Below, one piece after another: positions 33,972-46,074 of a DNA stretch of 64,000 nt. This stretch comes from Siderastrea siderea (taxonomy: Eukaryota > Cnidaria > Anthozoa > Scleractinia > Rhizangiidae): the NCBI GenBank assembly GCA_964030785.1, contig OZ034967.1, positions 58,425,665 through 58,489,664 on the forward strand. The letters are read 5' to 3'. A program made the position numbers and the translations under genes. The notes below the pieces were generated by a model. It made no database searches. It worked only from the letters and a program-made list of their open reading frames with translations, and was not told the origin of the DNA. The stretch's first letter is position 1; the number at the start of each line of letters is the position of its first letter.

Positions 33972-34166
33972 ATGGACCTAAAATTGCTCAAAATGCGTTG
34001 TAAGGATAGCAAACAACACCATGTAATGTTTCATGAACTTTATTCAGTTAGTTTGCTGTTATGTATTGCTCAAAATGTTCGCTTCGAAATCCCATACAAA
34101 GTCCTATATTTTGAAACGCCATTTTTAATAATATTCAAATGTTATGCTTGGGTGTCCTGTGGCTGA
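33972..34166 (+). CDS. R4 repeat ORF, copy 1 (64 aa)
   Basis: The frame starts MDLKLLKM, continues KDSKQHHVMFHELYSV and NVRFEIPYKVLYFETPF. R4 copies at 49104-49283 (minus) and 50968-51147 (plus) keep the same frame for 59 aa, with only a few substitutions. The copies are so similar that an open frame could persist without selection, so coding status is undecided. The function is unknown. The R4 repeat itself spans about 33925-34155. Confidence 0.35.
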   Translation: MDLKLLKMRCKDSKQHHVMFHELYSVSLLLCIAQNVRFEIPYKVLYFETPFLIIFKCYAWVSCG

Positions 34167-34935
34167 TCATGAATATTTTATAGGCCGCTTTCGTTGTTTA
34201 CAAAGGATTTTGTGAATACGATAATTTCGGCTTTTTCAACGGATGAAAGTCAAATAACAACGCTTAGAAATATGAACACTCTGTTAATGTTTGTCATTAT
34301 GGGCTTGGTTTATCGATTTAAAGCTCCGGAAGGCAGTTTTAGAATCTTTAAGTTTGACCTACTCTATAAATATATATATGCTCCAAGGCGTGCAAGTTCC
34401 AGAACCTCAAATTACCGGCCGCCTTGGGATTTCGCCAAACTTAACAGGCTTAACCTCGTGCCTTTGACAAAAGAATCCCAGTTTCAGAAAGAGCAGTCGT
34501 TGTAGTTTGATTTGGCCTAATTTTGACTCATTTGCGTCCGTGGACTGATCCTCTAAATCGAGCACAAACTTTCGAATCTGGTGGAAAATTTGTTTCCGCC
34601 TATGATCTGCGCAAGTTGCCTACTCAAAGGCATCTCAAGAATGCAGTTTTCGATGCAAATTTGAACTCGCGATTGACAAGCTGCTGCCTTAGCCCTCCAT
34701 ACGCGAGAAATTTGGTTCGTGACAAAAACTTCTCAGAGGAGGCCCAAGCGGCTTGTTTGGCACACGAAGGAATCCAGTTGAAACACGCGTGCGTGCAGCC
34801 ACGCATCGCAGTGCAACAATAAAAATTAATTTTACATCGCTGCGCAACCATATGGCGATAAAAATAAATTTTACAAACTTGTAGCACTGAAAATAGTGAC
34901 AATAGTAACTGATAACAAAGTAATAATACAATGAA
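34155..34935 (+). repeat. dispersed repeat R3, copy 1
   Basis: This matches 51385-52120 on the opposite strand over about 750 bp, including a frame with MNTLLMFVIMGLVYRFKAP and another with NRAQTFESGGKFVS and KLPTQRHLKNAVFDANLNSR. Both frames are open in both copies for 75-100 codons but diverge at their ends. No known domain is visible. R3 may be the remains of an element or a duplicated gene. Confidence 0.75.
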
Positions 34936-35362
34936 CAACACGTAAGCTTGTGTTCATACACAAAATGCTCTCAGTAAGGGAAGTAAAATCAGTGTTACAA
35001 AAAGGTTTTTCGTTTTCATTTCAACTCAATTTTCTTTGTTTACCACCCGGTTTGTTTTCCTGTCTTTTTTGTTTGTACGTACAAAATGAAAATCACAGAT
35101 TACATAATTTCAGGACTCAAGAAATTCTCGAATAAAATGTCCGTACTTTTATGCTTGACAAAATGTTCTTGATCAAGGAAAATATCAATGAATGAAAGAC
35201 TAAATGAGCAATATAATTTCAATAGGTTATCCATTTATTGAATATCGCTCGTATTTTGCCGCAAAGCATCTGTATCGGCATTTTTAAAACTGACCCGGTA
35301 GGCCGAACATAACGTGTGACGTGGGTGTTTACAGCTGTGCATTCTCATTAGATCCTTACTCA

Positions 35363-36970
35363 ATGGAGGCTCCTGTAAGCTTAACTTGTGAACAGGAGGA
35401 ATGTGTTAATAGGGCCTTGGAAGGACACAATTTTGCAATTTTCGGTGAAGGAGGCACTGAAAGTCTCATGTGATTTCTGCCATTTGTAGAGCAACATCTC
35501 GTGAAGTTCAGATTGTTTGCTCCACGGGAATAGCTTGCGATATTTTTAAAGAGCTTTCATGAAAAAACCAACCACCGTCCACTCTTTCATCGGAATTGGA
35601 ACAGAACAAGCACCTTGTAATTGTTTAGTGTCTAAAGCGGTAGCAAATCCAGCAGTGAGAAGGAGAGTTCAAGAAGTCGACTGCGTCGTATGGGACGAAT
35701 GCTCAATGAGCAGTGCTCGTCAATCGAAATTGTTTCACACGATTGCGCAAGGAATTCGGAACTCGAAAAAGCCATTTGGAGGGATACAAACCATTATTGT
35801 TGGCGACTGGTTACAGTTGAAGCCAGTCGCAGACAGGTTCGACGACGGAATAGCCATGTTTAAATCCCCTTTGTTTCGTTATGTGATTCCACACACTGTC
35901 CGGTTGTCAGTTCTGAAAAGGCTAAATCTGGGAGAAGATGCTTTTCAAAATGTACTGAGTGAGTTAAGAAATGGAAGGTGCTCCGTAGCAACGGCCCAGT
36001 GGGTTTGCGACAATTTGCAACGTGCAGTCACAGGTCAAACAGTACATCTATATTTTACCAATATTCTTGTTGATGGACACAATGCCATCGCCTTGGCTTC
36101 TCAGCCAGGAGAAAACTCAACCTTTACTGCAGTTGATACCGGCAAAACCCATGGACTTAAATGCCACGCCCCAGAAAAAGCCGTTTTTAAACCAGGCGTT
36201 CGTGTGGTCTGTCTGTATAATATCAACGATAAGCTGCATAATGGCACCAGGGCGACTTTTGTTTGCAAAATTGACGAGAAACCGCGATGATTGATGTAGA
36301 CGGAGGTCATTTTGAGGTCCAAAGAATAACATGGTTTAACCTTGACGGGGATGGTAATGTCATCGGAGGACGGAATCAAATTCCACCGTCCATAAAGCCC
36401 AAGGCTTAACGATGAATAAAGTTGTGGTACATTCATCTTATGAATTCACAGGAGGCTTGCTATACACAGCTTTTTCCAGAGTTAAATCCTGCAATGATAT
36501 ACAGGCAGTCGGCTTCAGCCCAAACCACCTCCAGAGCAGAGAGGAGGAAATACGTCAACTGGAAGGTGCATTGCCTGCTGGAAATTTTGACAACAGCTGC
36601 TCTGATGCTGTTCAAAACCTATTCATTACAATCCGGCTGATGTTTCATCGTGGGAGAACGAGTGCGAAACTGTAGTCAGTGACGAGGAGTTAGTGAAAAT
36701 GGTTAATGACATGTTTTATCCAAATACGGAGGCAACTAGAATTGCCGCTTTTATTTCTTCTTTCAAAGGTATTTCTTTTAATGACGATCTCAACAGTTTT
36801 GGAGTTTTAAAGAATGCTGCTGTAGATGTTGCCATTTTAATGCTTTCTAAATTCGTTGTTCTAATTAAACTAGTCTGGCTTAAAGTCTTCCAATTGCTAG
36901 AGCACCATTTAAAAGGAAATGTAGCTGACGTTAAGTTCTCTACGAAGGACATGAAGGAATGTTACTAGAA
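35363..36970 (+). pseudogene. PIF1-type SF1 helicase, frameshifted
   Basis: The frame opens with MEAPVSLTCEQEECVNRALE and reaches the Walker A region FAIFGEGGT. There the frame breaks, and KS of the P-loop is found only in another frame. A second shift near 35557 leads to 35559-36290 with TTVHSFIGIG, Walker B CVVWDECSM, and the GDWLQLKPV motif. A third shift near 36290 and a fourth near 36390 lead to the C-terminal motif KAQGLTMNKVVV, then GGLLYTAFSRVKS. A further frame (36615-36966) continues with SWENECETVVSDEELVKMV. PIF1 helicases are carried by Helitrons and other elements. No Rep domain or Helitron end is seen, so a mobile origin is only inferred. Confidence 0.85.
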
Positions 36971-37335
36971 AGCATTTGACATTAACAGAACAGCTGAGTT
37001 CAAGTCATGTCTAGCACTCAGCTTTCAGCATCCCGAAGAGGCTCAGCCAAAGCCCCTGTCACGACGGCAGCTAAGTTTGGGTTTCAACATCATCTCTGCA
37101 TGGTGTTGAACAAAATGTCGTCGGTATTGTTGCTCAAAGTGCAAGAGATAGGTGCCAGGACGAATGCAGTTCATTTATTGTAAGGGAAATGGATAAAGAT
37201 GGGCTCGGAAAAGTACGTTTTCTTGGAGCCTGGGAAATGAGCACGGAAATATGTAAGCAAGAACCTATATACCAAAGGTGCCAAAACGCGTAAGACGGTC
37301 GAGATGAATTTTAAGAAAATTCAAGCCATTGAAGA

Positions 37336-38669
37336 TCAGTGATTATACCTTGCTTTCAATCTAGTAATAATGGCTAAAAAAATCGAATTGCCCAAATAAC
37401 CTTGTTTTTTAAAATAGCCGAAAAGGTTGTCTTCGCTAAGCTCAAAATGGAGTTGTGTTTCACACTTTACCTGAATCGTCATTTTGTCTAACACTAGCCC
37501 CGACCAACTATCTTCCGCCTTCAGCCCTAACCTGTCAGCTTCCTTTTCACACCATGCTATGACAGCATTCCACCCAGTCGTTGGAGTAGCTGCATTTTTG
37601 TAATAACTAAAGAACGAACGCATTGATGTTTCAAAACGTCAACACAAAACTGGCTAAGTTTGTAGTTTAAACAATTAAGGCGCCCTTCCAGAAAATTTTC
37701 TACAAAGGCTATACAAGGAGACAGAATCGGCTTGTCTTGTTTCTTGTTTCTCGGGTGCTGTTCCCTTTTGCAAAAATTCAAACTGGCTTTACTAGTCTAC
37801 TCCAGGCAGCATTTTCGTCTTCTCAAAACAAAGGGGTGTTGATATCCCTGTAAGTAAATTCCCTATTCCTTACTGAGTATTGTCTAGAGCATAAAAATCT
37901 AGTGAAATCTTGTGCCTCAAGTGTAATAATAACTTACAGCGGATTAATAAATAAATAAATAAATAAATAAATAAACAATACCTACAGCGAATGTAACAGG
38001 AAATATTTCTGGATAAGAACTACTATTGTCCTGGAATTAAGCCACTTACCTTACCAAACTCTTGCTTGGGAGAATGAGGTGCTCAGTTGATAGCATCAAA
38101 TGCCCTTGGCGACAGTGAATAAATCTCAAGACACAGTCGTATTATCCTGAAATAAATATTGTGATCATTTTTAGACCCATGCAGATAAAACTCATTGTCT
38201 AAATATGTCCCCATCCTACCTTCTCTCTTCCTTGAACCCCCATCCACCAGCCCTATTCAACCTCCCGTCCTATTTCTACCACAATTAACACTTCACACGA
38301 CATAGAAATCACAGTTGGTCCTCAATGTGTAAAAGCGATCACTTTTTCATTATTTCCCTATGGTATATATAAAATTAATATGGTATACTAACTTAGGATG
38401 CCACTGGAGCCATGGTTTGCTGCTTTTCGGACTGCCATCCCTTGTTGCTCCAACAAAAGTTTCATTTCCGGACTGACTTTGGTCGAATCAATTGCTGACA
38501 GCATTTCCACATAGTCGTCATTGTCGGTCTTGTGTACCACAATGTACTCTTCTTCGAACCGTTTCTTCCAATACGTGGCTCTATAAGCCGCCAATCTCTT
38601 CTCCCTTGCAAGCTCTTGGATCTTCCTGTCTTGTTCTTTTTCACTCAGGAAATCATTTCTGGTGCGCAT
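37336..38669 (-). pseudogene. possible transposase remnant, unassigned
   Basis: A minus-strand frame at 38669-38388 encodes a charged helical segment (EKEQDRKIQELAREKRL, then RATYWKKRFEEE). After about 600 bp, two overlapping frames at 37781-37557 and 37623-37336 read NFLEGRLNCLNYKLSQF and EDSWSGLVLDKMTIQ. A coiled-coil segment followed by an L-D-x-M-x-I motif recalls P-element/THAP9-like transposases, where LDEM carries an acidic residue. This is a weak resemblance and the frames are broken. It lies tail-to-tail with the PIF1 remnant. Confidence 0.35.
37945..37977. repeat. (AAAT)n microsatellite
   Basis: A run of about eight ATAA units within A/T-rich non-coding DNA. Confidence 0.9.
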
Positions 38670-38799
38670 GACATTTTGGTACTCTTCTTTTCGCCTTCTT
38701 AGCCAATGACGTCACGTTAGTGACATCATATGGCTACTACAGAGCCTAAAAATCAACGATATACGTGTCGTGCTGTCTGTGATGTCTGTCTTTCCTTTT

Positions 38800-39425
38800 T
38801 GAGGCCGGGGGGGTATTCTGTAGGATTTTGGGAGGGGTTGTGCCACCGGAGCACTGAAACTGGGCCCTTGCCTCAACAGCAGCACATACCCATACAGCTA
38901 AAATACTATGGGAGTAAGACCCCCGGGCTTTGCAGTGTTTTGCATTCGCGAGTGTGGATCTACTTCGAATACCTGTTTTGTGTACGTGAGGTCTGGCACG
39001 ATTTTATTCACGTTGTAGTCCTGTGTTTACTTAGTCGAAGTACAAATTTCCACAGCAGCAAACACAAGACGGACTTGCCAATTAGAGATGTTGTATGAAC
39101 AGAACGTGGAATTAACGTTGCTTCGATCCCTAATTAACAGTGAAAGAAACAATATTTAAAGCCAAAGTTTAGTGAAAACACTATTTTAAAACAGCATAAA
39201 ATTCTTCGGAGTTATCTCTCGGTAACAGCGAATGTAAAATTTGCGGTGTCATTTTTACGTGCGTTTTATAAAACATGAAACCATTTCAAACTAAAAGCGG
39301 AAATTGCGCGACTTTTTGTTAGCTATTTTAAGAACTGAAAAACTTGAATGAAACTAGTATTAAAATCCAAGTTACAGTGGTGATCAAGGAATTAGAGTAA
39401 AATCTTTACAAGATACCAAACGTTA
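38800..39425. other. no supported gene
   Basis: The 122-aa plus-strand frame at 38730-39098 includes a GGCCGGGGGGGTATTCTG module like the G-rich ends of dispersed elements and a matching CCCCCGGGC near 38921. It is therefore probably repeat-derived. The rest is A/T-rich. Confidence 0.4.
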
Positions 39426-40469
39426 TGCACCTATCAATGTAAACCCCGTGGGGGCGAGTGCGGGCAAGGGGTGGGGATTTGACCAAGAAGTAAAAATTTT
39501 GGTCAATTGCGCAAGGGTGGGGAAGCATACGTTCACCAAATGTAGTTAAAAATCCCCACCCAGGGGCAAAAGACCAAATAAAAGACGAGCTGAGCTCATA
39601 CCTTAAATAACTGGTGACTTAAACTTGGTATGAAGCTCACAAACTTGATTTGGCTAAACTACAGAATGTAGGGCCACTTACATACATCTTCAACGAGCTG
39701 GCTCGTTTGGCTCGTTTGCTCACTGCCAAGCCAAACGAGCCACCACATACATACACCAGTATACACCCAACACTTAACGTTCAAATAATCCTTTTTCTCT
39801 TTCTTTTTATCCACTGCCGAGCCAAACGAGACAAACGAGCCACCACATACATACACCCAACACTTAACGCTCAAATAATTCATTTCTCGTTCTTTTTATC
39901 CTCTGCCGAGCCAAACGAGCCAAATGAGCCACCACATGTATACACCCAACACTTAACGCTCAAATAATTCATTTCTCGTTCTTTTCATCCACTGCCGAGC
40001 CAAACGAGCCACCAAATCTAAATGCCTTCAAAAATGGCCCTGTATCCTGTAGTTGCTCCCTTGATTTAACCTATCTCCCTTACGAGAAAACATGTGTGAT
40101 GTACATCATCATGCCTGTAAGAGTATTTAATAGACAATGAAAACGAATTTAAACTGGAACTTTTTAATGGAACTTTTAATGTGACGATAGATCACTATCC
40201 TTATAAAAGGTGCTCTACACTCGAGACTATGAATCTTTCAAACGTGATTTCAAGAGACAACTGGACTTTTCAAAGCCAAGAAAGAAGATGCCATGTCACC
40301 ACGCTTAATCTTGGTCCCAGTTTGTTTGTCGAAAAAATCAAATGTCCCGACCCCCGAGCAAAGGTACTCGATCAAACCTCCCACTGAGGGGATGGACTTG
40401 GCCGTCAAATCCCCTCCCCTTGCCCGCACTCCCCCCCCCCCCCCCACGGGGTTTACATTGATAGGTGCA
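39426..40469. mobile_element. 1044-bp TIR element with TTA duplication
   Basis: The left end TGCACCTATCAATGTAAACC is inverted at the right end, with similarity running about 60 bp through a G-run, GAGTGCGGGCAAGGGG and GGGGATTTGAC. TTA flanks both sides (39423-39425 and 40470-40472). A 3-bp TTA target fits PIF/Harbinger-type elements, an inference. No transposase is encoded; the interior is mainly a tandem repeat. Confidence 0.83.
39690..40016. repeat. tandem repeat, about 4 units of 80-105 bp
   Basis: Units contain GAGCCAAACGAGCCACCACA, TACACCCAACACTTAACG and TCAAATAATTCATTTCTCGT. Length variation comes from small internal indels. The array lies inside the TTA-flanked element. Confidence 0.88.
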
Positions 40470-40859
40470 TTATTTCGGGGTTACTCATAGCCTGCGAGCA
40501 GGCTCACTTGTTTGGGGAATTTGTGACAATCTTGGCGGCGAGAGGAATGGGGCGAGGAAAAGTGAGCCTGCACGAAAGCCATTGAATTTTGAATTCCGTC
40601 CCTGCGAGGTGACAAGTCTCAACTGTCAAGGTATCAAATATCTAACCAATACAAGCGAAGCAAAATGTAAACAAACACGACTAGGGCAAGCCGTCACTGC
40701 CAAAGGCCTATCGATTTGTATCGGTCCAAACAGCTTCCAATATCATCGTAAAATTTGTATGGCCAGTTTTGGAAATGTATGGTCGAGTTACAAAAATTAT
40801 GTGGTCAGTTTTAGAAATGCATGATCGAGTCCTGGAAAGCTATGGTTGAGTTGCTTTAG

Positions 40860-41130
40860 AAAAGTTTCAGTTTTCACTAGCGAGTTTTCATTTTCTCGCT
40901 AGAGAACTCGCTAACTAGCGAGTTCTTGCTAACAAGTTTTCATTTTCACGCTAGTGAACTTGCTAGCTGGCGAGTTCTCGCTAGCGAGTTTTCATTTTCT
41001 CACCAGTGAACTCGCTAGCTAGCGAGTTCTCGCTAGAGAGTTTTCAATTTCTCGCTGGCGAGTTTTCATTTTCTCGCTAGTGAACTCGCTAGCTAGCGAG
41101 TTTTCAATTTCTCGCTAGTGAACTCGCTAG
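40860..41130. repeat. CTCGCTAGCGAG palindromic array
   Basis: Repeated self-complementary blocks (TCGCTAGCGAGTTTTCATTT and ACTCGCTAGCTAGCGAGTTC) with a period near 50-60 bp can form many alternative hairpins. They lie inside the 9-bp-TSD element. Confidence 0.9.
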
Positions 41131-41238
41131 CTGCCGAGAAGTAAATAGTTTATTCAATATTCAAGGTTCAAAGTTTGTTATTCAATTTTATAATTAAAAT
41201 GAAAGGACTACACTATCCCGAAAATAGCAGTGGGGTAT

Positions 41239-41823
41239 TTACAAGTCGATAGGTTTTTGGCAGTGACGGCTTGCCACACGACAGCAGATTTTCACACTCG
41301 AGAGGATCGATTTCTTTATGAATGTGCCACGATAGCGCAAAAGAAAATTATAAAACACAGTCGACAATTTTTGCCGCGTTTTCGTAATAAGTATGGAACT
41401 AGAAATGCTCGCAAAATCAAATCGCGAAGGCATCTGAGCAGATGACTCGGAATCGATGCACGAGAGCGCATAAGAAGTTAAAATATAGAACTCCATGGAC
41501 ATGAAATTTGTAATTACAAAGAGTATCAAGCCGATACCGCAGAATACTTCACCAGGAACAAGCGATACCATCTTCCCACAATAACAAATAACTGAAGAGT
41601 GCAAGATAATGGGCTTTCGTTTACGACCTGGGGCTTTCATTGCGATAGCCAGATATTGCCCATTGCATGGTAAATAAAGTCTTACAGATCCTGTCATTAC
41701 GGCGATCCCAAGAAGAGAGGCTTGAAAACTACCACGCACTAAAACCAGGCGGCAAATAAGCGAAACAAACGTGGCTGATATTCCAAAAAATGACACAAAA
41801 GCGCAATCGCTAACCAGACGCAA
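41239..41823 (-). CDS. 194-aa hydrophobic ORF inside the TIR element
   Basis: This frame is among the longest in the window. It has at least two hydrophobic stretches long enough to span a membrane (FVSFFGISATFVSLICRLVL and FCGIGLILFVITNF), followed by a basic C-terminal region (KTRQKLS, RYRGTFIKK). It resembles no family I know, and an overlapping frame on the other strand is also open. It could be captured host sequence or simply low stop-codon density. Confidence 0.3.
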   Translation of the reverse strand: MRLVSDCAFVSFFGISATFVSLICRLVLVRGSFQASLLGIAVMTGSVRLYLPCNGQYLAIAMKAPGRKRKPIILHSSVICYCGKMVSLVPGEVFCGIGLILFVITNFMSMEFYILTSYALSCIDSESSAQMPSRFDFASISSSILITKTRQKLSTVFYNFLLRYRGTFIKKSILSSVKICCRVASRHCQKPIDL

Positions 41824-42139
41824 CTAGTCGAGTCACGTTAAGAAATTGAATCGATTGAAAAACCCGGCGATTAAGACTGCGAGCAGTCTAAAAATCTGAG
41901 AAAGGCCACAAACATTAAGACCACTTGTCACAATAATTAATTCTGTCATCGCCTGTCATTTCAATCCAATCAGAATGCTGCGTTCGTGGACGAACGCGGA
42001 GAATTCAAAATTCAATGGCTTTCGTGCAGGCTCAATTTTCCTCGGCCCATTCTTCTCGCCGGCTCGACTTCCACCGCCAAGATACTTGCGCGAATAACAC
42101 ACTAAGTGAGCCTGCTCGCAGGCTAGGTTACTCATGGCT

Positions 42140-43580
42140 CAAAGTGTAAAGCGTATGTTGAGCAAATTTGCATGGTTGACAGCTGTAATTTGAACTTTAG
42201 GAATGTAACGCAACACTAAAAACATCTCGAACCGGCCGAAAGAATAACAACAACAGATATGTGACAAAGCATTCTAATAGAGACCTGTTGGATCTACTGG
42301 AAAGCGAGCAGGGTTTGTAAAAGCGAGCTGAATTTGAACATTTTCGTACTGTTCGAAGGCAAAGCAAACGAAATTTATTCGGCTGTAGGTTAAGACCCAA
42401 AATAAACACGTGAGCTAAAAATAACTTGACCGTGGGAAATTTACAAATGCAAACATGCTTTGGTCGATTTGCGAAGCAAAAAGACGAAAATTATTATAGC
42501 CGACTTGATTACAAAGCAAGCAACTTCAGTCTACAGGGGAAATAAATAGAGTTGCAAAACTATTTCAGTTGTGCTTATAAACGCTCGTTCGAACCGATTT
42601 CGAACGAAACTTTTGGGGTACAAGAAAGGTACATTTGATGACAGGCTCCTGTTTTGACAATACAATGTACGAAGAACGTAGGTGGTTGACTGAAACGTCT
42701 GAAAGCTTGCAAATTAAACAAAGTAAAGCGAGTCGCGTGTCACGCAAATCACGCAGAGCGTCAAACCCATTAGAAAGATGACCGTCCACGAGCACTGAAA
42801 AGTATTGGATACTCGCCAGTAGAATTAAGAAATTAAAAGGTTCAACTGCAACTTGCATTTTATTTCTGAAGTAAAATTGTTAACTCTGCACTGATCTTTG
42901 CCTAAATTATGTATGCAATTTTTTTCGACGGTGCGTTTAAGTTTAAGTTTAGTCGTTTTAGCCTATGTTGTCTTTGAAGAACCGTGAAACAAAGAGCTTT
43001 CTTCGGTTTCTTTACTCCACGCGTAATTTTGATGTCATGCTATAATTTACTGTTACGTAGTCACGTTGCTCGATCATTACCAGGTAACCACAAGATTTTT
43101 TTGGTGGGGGTGGGGGTGGGGTGGGGCTGAGGGGTTAGGTGATAGGTTGTCAGGATAAATTTCACCATATTGTGAAAAAAAGAACGTCATTGGCTCTGCG
43201 CGCATTGTGTGCCTATGTTGAAGATTTGCTGGTGCAATCGTGCACACTCGCGGCATGCAGCTGACTTGCTGCCTGCCTCTAGAAACATGTTTAGAGATGA
43301 CGATTTCCTCGCCATTGCGCTTATCTCAATACAATGTTTATCTTCGCGAGGTTTCCTTAAGACTGCCGCTACATGAGAGTCCTTCTGAACACCACGACGA
43401 AATTTAAGGCTACGTGAAGTAAGAGAGAATATGAAAGAACACCCTAGATCTGCATTGTTAAATGTTTTCCCGAGCATTCCGGACCAAGTAAATTCAAGGC
43501 TCTGAACATTCATATTCAGTTCCAAAACAAGTTCATTTCCATTTAGTTTTTCACCTGTAAGTTTGCACAGTTTAAGAGGG
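42140..43580. other. no supported gene; G-rich tract
   Basis: Frames at 42197-42409, 42565-42858 and 43187-43525 (minus) show no domain. A run of GGGGG/GGGG blocks separated by single T residues at about 43106-43136 is a G-quadruplex candidate on the plus strand. Confidence 0.4.
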
Positions 43581-43589
43581 AATGTCCAC

Positions 43590-44180
43590 TAACATCGAGC
43601 GAGTGGCGGCACATGATGAAAAATAAAATTCCCTCATAAATTTTCCACGGATACCCTATGGCAATCTAAGAAACGTGGTGTAATTTTTTTCTTGAAATTT
43701 TTTTAAAGCCCGAAAAAAAAATTTAACATGTTTACGCCACACGTGTCCTGTAAACACGCGAAATAAACGTGTATCATATCTTCTCGTAAACTTCGCTCTG
43801 TTTGATTTGCACCCCAGAAAACCCCCATTTTAAGCGTGAAAGTTTGCTTTTAAAGTGTGTAGGAAGTAATTGAGTCCTGTTTTAGATCTGTGAATTAATT
43901 TTCAAGGTCATGGCGAGCTGCTGAAAATCACTAAAATTGGCTTGCTTTGAATTCTCAATTTGGCACAGTTTTTCAAGAGAAAGTTTTCCTCCCTGGTAAA
44001 ACACCAAATCACTTGAAATTCAGAATTCTTGAAAGACGAAATACCATTCTAAAATCAGGTTTAAAAATTAGTTTCGGGCTTTTTATCAGCGCCGAGTACA
44101 AACTCTCTCGAAATCCCGATAGTCACAACATCAACCTGTCAACCAGTACAAACAATAGGCTCGTGCCTCCGACCGAATAG
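43590..44180 (+). pseudogene. decayed copy of the 48-49 kb gene-like unit
   Basis: This matches 48200-48860 on the opposite strand for about 600 bp: AAGAGGGAATGTCCACTAAC, GGCACATGATGAAAAAT, a shared TCTCGTAAACTTCGCTCTGT, then a frame starting MNSQFGTVFQEK with HLKFRILER and GLKISFGLFISAEYK. The section corresponding to the 160-aa frame is interrupted by stops here. Confidence 0.6.
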
Positions 44181-44189
44181 CCGAAAACT

Positions 44190-45650
44190 TGGAATTTTTT
44201 CCTTGTTTCCTTTGGTATTTGGATGAAAAGTACAGGATAAAGGTCATATCTAGCTTACCTTGAATACGATTTTGTCTAAATGCCAGGTTTTGTCAAGTTT
44301 TAGGTGTACTGTCCAAGGGCCATCTTGACACGTGGAATCGACCGTTATCTCCTGGTATCTCCAGATTGACTTTCAACTAATGAATAGCGACTCCGCCAAC
44401 ACATTCACATCCCTTAACGAATGGCAAATGAATTTTTAAAATCTCCAAGAGTTAATTCCCTGAAGAAACTAAATAACTTTGCAGTGATCTCCAAATTCAT
44501 CTCAGAAACCGCACTGTTATTATGGTCTGATTTAACTAAATTTGTCTGTCACGCAACGGGTTCTGGTCAAGTCACAGGATAGGTTTTGGTGATGGGATTG
44601 CAAAAATGGGAAAAAAAATGGAAAGATTAGGACGTCTGAAATAACTTAAGCTATGAAAGAAATTGTACAAGATAGAAGGCGATGTAAATAGTGATGGCGT
44701 TTGTTTCAGCAACTCGACCGGAATGACCGTTTCCCGTTTTCATCCCAGATGCGGGACTACCTCAATGTAAAAACATACCGCAGAGATAGCTGAATTTTTT
44801 TCCATGATTTAAACTAAAGCATATCGAAGGCTAACAAAGAAGGCATCCATTTGTTTTTTACAAGTTTCCTGAACATTTTAAGCTCACTTTTCTCTATAAT
44901 CGTAAGTTTTCAATGCGTAGCACTTGGCTACAACTGTGTTTCAGTGTTTACTCACATTCCGTCCTCCTGTTTGGTGTCATGTTACACCGCCGAAGTTATG
45001 CCTGAAATATCTTTCGACTAGTAAAATAGAGTGATACTACATATGACGGCACTATTCACCACACAATTCTGACCTGTGCAAAACAAGTTGCAGATTACAT
45101 AGATGTACATTTTGTGACGCTCTGGCGAGAGGAAAAAATTGTCACGTGTTCACTAGAAGCAGAAAGTATTAGCTTCCGATGGTCTAAAAAAGCAAACATC
45201 GATATATTTTTTTATATCTTATGCAGAGTTCGACTTTTCAAGAGTTTGACTTTTCAAGTCTAATTAATTTCACGGTGAAGGATTTCAATATTATTTGCAA
45301 GCCACCAGCGTTGCGTCGAAGAAGGCGCCTCGAGAAGCTGCCATTTGCGGAAATAATTTTCTTGTTGGAAATCAGGCGTGTGAGAATTTCAGGTGCGGCA
45401 TTATTGGAAACTAGACAAAATGTCTTAAGTGCGGATCGGCTTTGAGTAAATGTTCAAAAACTGATAATTTTCGTTAAAAAAAAAGAAAAAAAAGGAAAAC
45501 GCCAGATTTAACACGCAGCAGTTGTAAAGCGCTTCCTCTATATCGCGCCATTGTAAAAGGATACGTTCTTTGGAGTTCTTGCAGTCAGGACCCCTGTCAC
45601 CGAGTACAATAGCCAATCAAACCATTATCTCCCTTGACTGCGAATAGAGG
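44190..45650. other. no supported gene
   Basis: Only short frames (45221-45445, 74 aa, with an RRRRR stretch) are present, and none has a domain. A poly-A/T-rich tract lies near 45470-45495. Confidence 0.4.
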
Positions 45651-46074
45651 TCACTTATTCTTTTCAGAAACTAGTTGCAGGCGTTTGCGCCTCTTACAAG
45701 CCATATGAACAAGCAGTTGCTGTTCCAGTTGCTGTTCCGGGTCACACTTGGAGTGTTGGAATCAGCGATATCCACTCAGAAGTTGAGCTTCGTTGATTTT
45801 CTTTTAGCACGCGCAAAAGTATTTTTAATTAGTATTCTTAACATGGACCATTTGCCCAGCCCATCGCTCTTGTCTGGGAATAGTGCAGAGGGAACTAATC
45901 GACGCTGGTCATGTTGAGTTCTACCAGGGCTGTCTAAGTATGCCTCGAACGGGAAAGTGAGAAAAGCAGACCGTGGAAATGGCAAGTCGGAGTCCAAAGC
46001 TATTTTGCAACACATCGGTGTCTTCCCTCCAGTGGGCTTTGGTAAGTACACTTTTTTCTCATACCCACTTTCGT

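Larger units (their letters stand above)
40488..42125. mobile_element. 1638-bp TIR element with 9-bp TSD
   Basis: The ends are inverted repeats of about 110 bp starting TAGCCTGCGAGCAGGCTCAC and including AAGCCATTGAATTTTGAATT. GGTTACTCA is directly repeated at 40479-40487 and 42126-42134. The TSD length suggests a Mutator-like group. The interior holds a CTAGCGAG array and a 194-aa open frame. It sits 16 bp from the end of the TTA-flanked element. Confidence 0.92.

Noticed and set aside
36101..36436. Minus-strand frames opposite the helicase
   Set aside because: They are antisense shadows of the PIF1-type coding sequence.
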